From: Mesorhizobium sp. YIM 152430
GTDB taxonomy: Bacteria; Pseudomonadota; Alphaproteobacteria; Rhizobiales; Rhizobiaceae
DNA length: 64,000 nt
Direction: 5' to 3'
Assembly (NCBI RefSeq): GCF_029210365.1
Contig: NZ_JARGES010000046.1
Location: 124,001-188,000 of the forward strand
A program made the translations under genes and the position numbers. Shown here in pieces: positions 58,921 to 64,000 of this stretch. The notes beneath the pieces were generated by a model. It was not told where the DNA came from. It did not search any database and saw only the letters and a program-made list of their open reading frames with translations. Numbering within the stretch: position 1 is the stretch's first letter; each line of letters opens with the position of its first letter.

Positions 58921-60387
58921 TCAGTAGGGTGACGCAACGTCTCCGGTCTCGACATAGACCGACTTGACCTGGCTGTAATGGCCGAGCGCGGCAAGCGCGT
59001 TCTCGCGGCCGATGCCCGACTGCTTGACGCCGCCGAAGGGCATTTCGACGGGGGTCAGGTTGTAGGCGTTGATCCAGCATGTGCCGGCCTGCAACTGGCC
59101 GACGACGCGGTGACCGCGCGCAAGGTCGGCGGTGAAGACGCCTGCCGCAAGGCCGAACGGCGTGTCGTTGGCGCGCGCGATCACCTCGTCCTCGCTGGAA
59201 AAGCGCAACACGCTCATGACCGGGCCGAAAATCTCCTCGCGCGCGATGCGCATGGTGTCGGTGACATCGGCAAAGACGGTCGGCTCGATGAAATTTCCGC
59301 CCTCGAAGCCCTGCATGGTGGGCGCGCTGCCGCCGGTGAGAAGGCGGGCGCGATCCTCGTCGCGGCCGATGCGGATATGCTCCATCACCTTGTCGAACTG
59401 CGCACGGCTCGCCATCGGGCCCATCTGGGTTTCGAGATCGAGCGGATCGCCGAGGCGAATGGTCTTGGCGCGGGTGGCGAGGCGGTCGAGGAAACGGTCG
59501 TAGACGCCGTCCTGGACGAAGACGCGGGTGCCGTTGGAGCAGACCTGGCCGGTGGAGTAGAAATTGCCGAGCATCGCGCCGCCGATGGCGTTTTCCAGAT
59601 GCGCGTCGTCGAAGATGATCAGCGGCGACTTGCCGCCGAGTTCCATCGTGGCGTGCTTCATGTGCTCCCCGGCGAGCGCCATGACCTTTTTGCCGGTCGG
59701 CACCGAGCCGGTCAGCGAGACCTTGTCGACATGTTCGTGGGCGACGAGGGCGGCGCCGACATCGCCATAGCCCTGGACGACATTGAAGAGCCCGGCGGGA
59801 AGACCAGCTTCGATATAAAGTTCGGCGAGCGCGAGCGCGGAGAGCGGCGTCGTCTCGGACGGCTTGAACACCATGGCATTGCCCATGGCGAGCGCCGGCG
59901 CGGATTTCCAGGCCGCGATCTGGATCGGATAGTTCCACGCGCCGATGCCGACGCACACGCCGAGCGGCTCGCGGCGCGTATAGGCGAAGGGGCCGCCGAG
60001 CTCGATGAACTCGCCGTTGAAGCCCGCGACGACGGAACCGAGATACTCGAGCGCGTCGGCGGCGGACGCGGCGTCGGCGACGAGCGTTTCCTGGATCGCC
60101 TTGCCGGTGTCGAGCGTCTCGAGACGCGACAGCTCGTCATTGCGGGCGCGCAGCAGATCGGCGGCCTTGCGCAGGATGCGGCCGCGCTCAATCGGCTTCA
60201 GCCGTGCCCATTCGCCCTGTGCCGAGCGGGCCGCTTCCACGGCCAGCTCGACGATGTTGGGAGTGGCGGCGTGAAGCTTCGCGATCACCTCGCCGGTGGC
60301 CGGATAGAGCACCTCGATCGTCCGTCCGCCTTCGTCCTCGACGAAGCGTCCGTTGATGAAATGCGATGCTTTCGGTTGGGCTTTCAC
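58921..60387 (-). CDS. betB: Betaine aldehyde dehydrogenase
   Basis: Oxidises betaine aldehyde to glycine betaine, an osmoprotectant and carbon source. The 488 residues have the ALDH motifs: N152 in GAWNYP, K175 in FKPSE, E249 in MELGGKSPL and catalytic C283 in [10 protein letters not shown]. The start is GTG at 60387 with GGGAGAAGG upstream. The gene is last in the bet operon and is separated from betA by a small gene. Confidence 0.95.
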   Translation of the reverse strand: MKAQPKASHFINGRFVEDEGGRTIEVLYPATGEVIAKLHAATPNIVELAVEAARSAQGEWARLKPIERGRILRKAADLLRARNDELSRLETLDTGKAIQETLVADAASAADALEYLGSVVAGFNGEFIELGGPFAYTRREPLGVCVGIGAWNYPIQIAAWKSAPALAMGNAMVFKPSETTPLSALALAELYIEAGLPAGLFNVVQGYGDVGAALVAHEHVDKVSLTGSVPTGKKVMALAGEHMKHATMELGGKSPLIIFDDAHLENAIGGAMLGNFYSTGQVCSNGTRVFVQDGVYDRFLDRLATRAKTIRLGDPLDLETQMGPMASRAQFDKVMEHIRIGRDEDRARLLTGGSAPTMQGFEGGNFIEPTVFADVTDTMRIAREEIFGPVMSVLRFSSEDEVIARANDTPFGLAAGVFTADLARGHRVVGQLQAGTCWINAYNLTPVEMPFGGVKQSGIGRENALAALGHYSQVKSVYVETGDVASPY

Positions 60388-60408
60388 GCGGCCTTCTCCC
60401 TGTGTTGG

Positions 60409-60555
60409 TCAGTTCTGCTCCACCGAGACGCCGGTCTCGTCGAGACGGATCTGGACGCCGGAGGGCTCGCTTTCCTTCTGGTAGACATAGATGCCGAGGC
60501 CGATGACGACCACGACGAGCGCGCCGACGAGCATGTAGAGCTGATTCTTCTGCAT
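60409..60555 (-). CDS. 48-aa membrane protein between betA and betB
   Basis: A 48-residue protein with one helix (about 6-24, LYMLVGALVVVVIGLGIYVY) and an acidic/polar C-terminal tail (QKESEPSGVQIRLDETGVSVEQN seen in parts). It lies 62 nt after betA and 21 nt before betB, so it is co-transcribed with both. It starts MQKNQLYML. Function unknown. Such a gene at this site is not part of the classic betICBA operon. Confidence 0.7.
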   Translation of the reverse strand: MQKNQLYMLVGALVVVVIGLGIYVYQKESEPSGVQIRLDETGVSVEQN

Positions 60556-60617
60556 AACTGATTGCCTTGATCGGATGGTTGAAATGCCTCGGGCATACTG
60601 CGGTTTCGCACTCAAGC

Positions 60618-62276
60618 CTAGCGGTCGGACGTCTCCCAGCGCGGATTGATCCATGGCTCCTGGTTGGATGGGCTGAGCGGCTGGCGGCCGAGGATGTGGT
60701 CGGCGGCCTTTTCGCCGACCATGATCGAGGGCGCATTGAGATTGCCGTTGGTGATGCGCGGGAAGATCGACGAGTCGGCGACGCGAAGGCCATCGACGCC
60801 AATCACCCGGCATTCGGGATCGACCACCGCATGGGGATCGTCGGCACGGCCCATGCGGCAGGTGCCGCAGGGATGGTAGGCGCTTTCGGCATGGTCGCGG
60901 ATGAAGGCGTCGAGCTGGTCGTCGGACTGGACTTCGACTCCCGGCGAGATTTCCCTGCCGCGATAGTCGTCGAAAGCGGCCTGGCCGAAGATCTCGCGCG
61001 TCAGGCGGATGCAGTGGCGGAAATCCGCCCAGTCGTCGGGATGCGACATGTAGTTGAAGCGGATCACCGGCTTTTCGTGCGGGTCGGACGAGCGCAGCGT
61101 GACCGAACCGCGCGACTTGGAGCGCATCGGCCCGACATGGGCCTGGAAGCCGTGCGACTTTGCCGCCGCCTTGCCGTCGTAGCGGATCGCCACGGGAAGG
61201 AAGTGATACTGGATGTCGGGATAGTCGACGCCTGCTTTCGAGCGCAGGAAGGCGGCGGCCTCGAAATGGTTCGACGCGCCGAGACCGGACTTGAAGAACA
61301 GCCATTCGGCGCCGATCAGCGCCTTGGAAAAGAGGTTGAGCTTCGAATAGAGCGTGATCGGCTTCGTCGATTCCTGCTGGATGTAGAGCTCCATGTGATC
61401 TTGCAGGTTCGCCCCGACGCCCGGCCGGTCGGCGACGGGCTTGATGCCGTGCTGCGCCAGATGCGCGGCCGGGCCGATGCCGGACAACATCAGGAGCTTG
61501 GGCGAATTGATCGACGAGGCGGCGACGATGACTTCGCGTTTCGCTTTAACGAATTGAATCTGTCTGCGCGCTTCGAACTCGACGCCGGTGGCGCGCTGAT
61601 TCTCGATGACAATGCGGCGGACGAAGCCGTTGACGAGACTGACGTTCGGCCGCTTGAGGGCAGGGCGCAGATAGGCGTTGGCGGTTGACCAGCGGCGGCC
61701 GTGATGGATGGTCTGCTCCATCGCGCCGAAGCCTTCCTGTTTGGAGCCGTTATAGTCGTCCGTCGTCTCGAACCCCGCCTGTCGGCCCGCCTCGACGAAG
61801 GCGGCGTAGAGCGGGTTGCGGCGCGGGCCGCGCCTGACGTGCATCGGCCCGTCTGTGCCGCGCCAGCCCTCCTCGCCGCCATGCGCGGTTTCCATGCGCT
61901 TGAAATAGGGGAGCACGTCGGCATAGGCCCAACCGGCCGCGCCCTCGTTTGCCCAATGGTCGAAATCGCGCGCGTGGCCGCGCACATAGACCATGCCGTT
62001 GATGGAGGACGAGCCGCCGAGCACCTTGCCGCGCGGCGTGGCCAGCTTGCGCCCGCCCAGATGCGTCTCCGCCTCGCTCTCGAAGCCCCAGTCGTAGAGG
62101 CTCATATTCATCGGGAAGGAGAGGGCGGCAGGCATCTGGATGAAGGGGCCGATATCGGTGCCGCCATATTCGATGACGATGACGGAGTTCTGGCCGTCCT
62201 CCGACAGGCGGTAGGCCAGGGCGGCGCCGGCGGACCCCGAACCGACGATGACGTAATCGGCTTCAAGCATGGTCAT
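60618..62276 (-). CDS. betA: Choline dehydrogenase
   Basis: FAD-dependent GMC oxidoreductase that oxidises choline to betaine aldehyde at the membrane. The 552 residues show the dinucleotide motif GSGSAG (12-17), GGSSSINGM, and the C-terminal catalytic His region [12 protein letters not shown] and [13 protein letters not shown] 62276 overlaps the betC stop (ATGA), a sign of coupling; a second ATG 6 nt later is possible. Product feeds betB. Confidence 0.95.
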   Translation of the reverse strand: MTMLEADYVIVGSGSAGAALAYRLSEDGQNSVIVIEYGGTDIGPFIQMPAALSFPMNMSLYDWGFESEAETHLGGRKLATPRGKVLGGSSSINGMVYVRGHARDFDHWANEGAAGWAYADVLPYFKRMETAHGGEEGWRGTDGPMHVRRGPRRNPLYAAFVEAGRQAGFETTDDYNGSKQEGFGAMEQTIHHGRRWSTANAYLRPALKRPNVSLVNGFVRRIVIENQRATGVEFEARRQIQFVKAKREVIVAASSINSPKLLMLSGIGPAAHLAQHGIKPVADRPGVGANLQDHMELYIQQESTKPITLYSKLNLFSKALIGAEWLFFKSGLGASNHFEAAAFLRSKAGVDYPDIQYHFLPVAIRYDGKAAAKSHGFQAHVGPMRSKSRGSVTLRSSDPHEKPVIRFNYMSHPDDWADFRHCIRLTREIFGQAAFDDYRGREISPGVEVQSDDQLDAFIRDHAESAYHPCGTCRMGRADDPHAVVDPECRVIGVDGLRVADSSIFPRITNGNLNAPSIMVGEKAADHILGRQPLSPSNQEPWINPRWETSDR

Positions 62277-63793
62277 TCGCCTCGCGGAAAGCGCTGGCGA
62301 TCTTCCAGCACGTTGAGATCCATGTGGTTGCGCATGTAGCGCTCCGACGCCTTTTGCAGCGGTTGGAATTCCCAAGGGTAGTAGGCGCCGTTGCGCAGCG
62401 CCGGGTAGACGACCCAGCGGCGGGCCTGGCTTTCGCGCACCTCGGCATCGAAGCGCGCCATGTCCCAGCGCGCGCGGACCTTCGCCATGAATTCCGCGAC
62501 GCGATCGGCATGGGCGGGGTCGGCGGCGAGATTGGTGAGTTCGGCCGGATCGGATTCCAGATCAAAGAGTTGCGGCGGGTCGATCTCGCAATGGACGAAC
62601 TTAAACCGGCCCTCGCGGATCGCCACCATCGGCGCATAGGAGCCTTCGGCGGCATATTCCATCAGAACCGGCTCGTGGCGTTCATTACCGTCGATCATCG
62701 GTTTGAGCGAGGTGCCGTCCGTCCATGGCATGATGGCGCTCATGTCGATGCCGGCGAGATCGCAAATGGTCGGGCAGATGTCGAGATTCGAGGTCGGGGT
62801 GGCGTGATTGCCGGGTGCGATGCCCTTGCCGGCGATCATCAGCGGCACGCGGGCGGAGCCTTCGAGGAAGGACATCTTGAACCACAGGCCGCGCTCGCCA
62901 AGCATTTCGCCATGGTCGGAGCAGAAGAGGACGATCGTGTCCTCCGCCATGCGGGTCCGGTCGAGCGTGTCGAGGATCGCGCCGACATGGTCGTCGAGAT
63001 AGGAGATGTTGGCGAAATAGGCGCGCCGCGACTTCTCGATGTCCGCGTCGGCGATGTCGAAGGCGGGGTAGTCGCTGGCGTGGTAGAGGCGCTGCGAATG
63101 CGGGTCCTGTTCCTCATAGGGGATGAAGCCGATTTCGGGCTTCAGATGCGCGCAATCCTCATAGAGGTCCCAATATTTCTGCCGCGCGACGAAGGGGTCG
63201 TGCGGGTGGGTGAAGGAGACGGTGAGGCACCAGGGGCGGCGGTTCTCGTCCTCGCTCAGGCGGGAAAGCTGGTAGAGCTTCTGGACGGCGTGGAAGGCGA
63301 CCTCGTCGTCATATTCCATCTGGTTGGTGATCTCGGCGACGCCCGCGCCGGTGACCGAGCCGAGATTGTGATACCACCAGTCGATCCGCTCGCCGGGCTT
63401 GCGGTAGTCGGGCGTCCAGCCGAAATCGGCGGGGTAGATGTCGGTGGTCAGCCGCTCCTCGAAGCCGTGCATCTGGTCCGGCCCGACGAAATGCATCTTG
63501 CCCGACAGCGCGGTGTGATAGCCGGCGCTGCGCAGATGATGCGCGAAGGTGGGGATCGCGGAAGGGAACTCGGCCGCATTGTCGTAGACGCGGGTGCGCG
63601 AGGGCAACTGGCCGCTCATGAAGGCGGCGCGGCCGGGCGCGCAGAGCGGCGAGGCGGTGTAGTTGGCCGCGAACCGCGCCGCGCGCGCGGCCAGCGCCTT
63701 CAGATGCGGCGCGTGGAGGAAGTCGGCCGGGCCGTCCGGGAACAGCGTTCCGGTCAACTGGTCAACCATGAGGATGAGGATGTTCGGCTTCAC
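62273..63793 (-). CDS. betC: Choline-sulfatase
   Basis: Hydrolyses choline-O-sulfate to choline and sulfate, feeding betA. The 506-residue arylsulfatase-family enzyme carries the formylglycine signature C51-A-P-G-R and further metal-binding parts ([34 protein letters not shown]). The start is GTG at 63793 with GGGGGGA upstream, 18 nt after betI. An FGly-generating enzyme must exist elsewhere in the genome. Confidence 0.95.
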   Translation of the reverse strand: MKPNILILMVDQLTGTLFPDGPADFLHAPHLKALAARAARFAANYTASPLCAPGRAAFMSGQLPSRTRVYDNAAEFPSAIPTFAHHLRSAGYHTALSGKMHFVGPDQMHGFEERLTTDIYPADFGWTPDYRKPGERIDWWYHNLGSVTGAGVAEITNQMEYDDEVAFHAVQKLYQLSRLSEDENRRPWCLTVSFTHPHDPFVARQKYWDLYEDCAHLKPEIGFIPYEEQDPHSQRLYHASDYPAFDIADADIEKSRRAYFANISYLDDHVGAILDTLDRTRMAEDTIVLFCSDHGEMLGERGLWFKMSFLEGSARVPLMIAGKGIAPGNHATPTSNLDICPTICDLAGIDMSAIMPWTDGTSLKPMIDGNERHEPVLMEYAAEGSYAPMVAIREGRFKFVHCEIDPPQLFDLESDPAELTNLAADPAHADRVAEFMAKVRARWDMARFDAEVRESQARRWVVYPALRNGAYYPWEFQPLQKASERYMRNHMDLNVLEDRQRFPRGE

Positions 63794-63811
63794 TTGGTGT
63801 CCCCCCGGACG

Positions 63812-64000
63812 TTATTGGCTGTGCATCGAATGGGTCCGAAAACCGGTGCCCGTTTTTCGGTTTGATGCGATGATTTTGAGGTCGAGATAATCGTTGACGA
63901 GCGCGATGGCGGATGCCGCGTCCGGCGCGCCGTCCTTCAGCGCGCGGCGGATATAGAGCCCGTCGATCAGCGCGGCGATGCCTTCGGCGGTCTGTTCGGC
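63812..64000 (-). CDS. betI: BetI transcriptional repressor, C-terminal part
   Basis: Only the last 62 codons are in the window; the 5' part lies beyond 64000. The visible residues include [20 protein letters not shown] and [10 protein letters not shown], matching the choline-binding helices of TetR-type BetI. The stop TAA is at 63812-63814. It is the first gene of the bet operon and presumably represses it until choline is present. Confidence 0.85.
   Translation of the reverse strand, partial: AEQTAEGIAALIDGLYIRRALKDGAPDAASAIALVNDYLDLKIIASNRKTGTGFRTHSMHSQ

Overview
The window is a contiguous piece of a GC-rich alphaproteobacterial chromosome, most likely Hyphomicrobiales (Rhizobiales), probably Phyllobacteriaceae-like (Mesorhizobium, Nitratireductor and relatives). 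The grounds are gene content and order: coxA-ctaB-ctaG-coxC-surf1-ispH-thrB-rnhA, thrC next to an M16 protease, the CcrM methyltransferase, mutY-DUF721-dsbA-smc, pyruvate phosphate dikinase, and a betICAB-type choline operon. The genus call is inference; no rRNA is present. There is no insertion sequence, integrase, prophage or CRISPR array.

Layout. 1-9.8 kb: cytochrome c oxidase and its assembly factors, then ispH, thrB, rnhA, a Prx5 peroxiredoxin, a DsbD-N-type periplasmic protein and YqgE/AlgH. 9.8-10 kb: an intergenic inverted-repeat element. 10-16.3 kb (minus strand): a membrane GGDEF-EAL protein, a GNAT acetyltransferase, an M16 peptidase and thrC. 16.4-27 kb: a lipoprotein, an intact class D beta-lactamase, two HAD proteins, ccrM, mutY, DUF721, a DsbA-like protein, smc with a co-translated small partner, and a VOC protein behind a LexA-type site. 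27.3-38.9 kb: ppdK, a nucleotidyltransferase-fold gene behind two related palindromes, several small conserved genes, a class III aminotransferase, an acyl-CoA ligase, an MBL hydrolase and ccdA. 39-46.7 kb: a six-gene minus-strand operon (FAD, 2Fe-2S and molybdopterin subunits of a molybdenum hydroxylase plus a complete TRAP transporter) diverging from a TetR regulator. 46.8-58.9 kb: hicAB, tRNA-Lys, glmU, galE, cysQ, a DegT aminotransferase, tRNA-Gln, pgm, an orphan tadE/tadG pair, an alpha/beta hydrolase, cspA and tRNA-Pro. 58.9-64 kb: betB, a small membrane protein, betA, betC and the 3' part of betI.

How it works together. Most of the window is core metabolism and housekeeping: respiration, isoprenoids, threonine, cell-wall and surface sugar precursors (glmU, galE, pgm), DNA repair and segregation. 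The accessory parts are the molybdenum hydroxylase/TRAP operon (uptake and oxidation of an unidentified substrate), the choline-O-sulfate/choline to glycine betaine pathway, the HicAB module, the nucleotidyltransferase behind paired operators, and the OXA-type beta-lactamase. The most promising candidates for undescribed biology are the hydroxylase/TRAP operon, whose binding protein has Asn where TRAP receptors usually have the carboxylate-binding Arg, and the nucleotidyltransferase with its operator pair.
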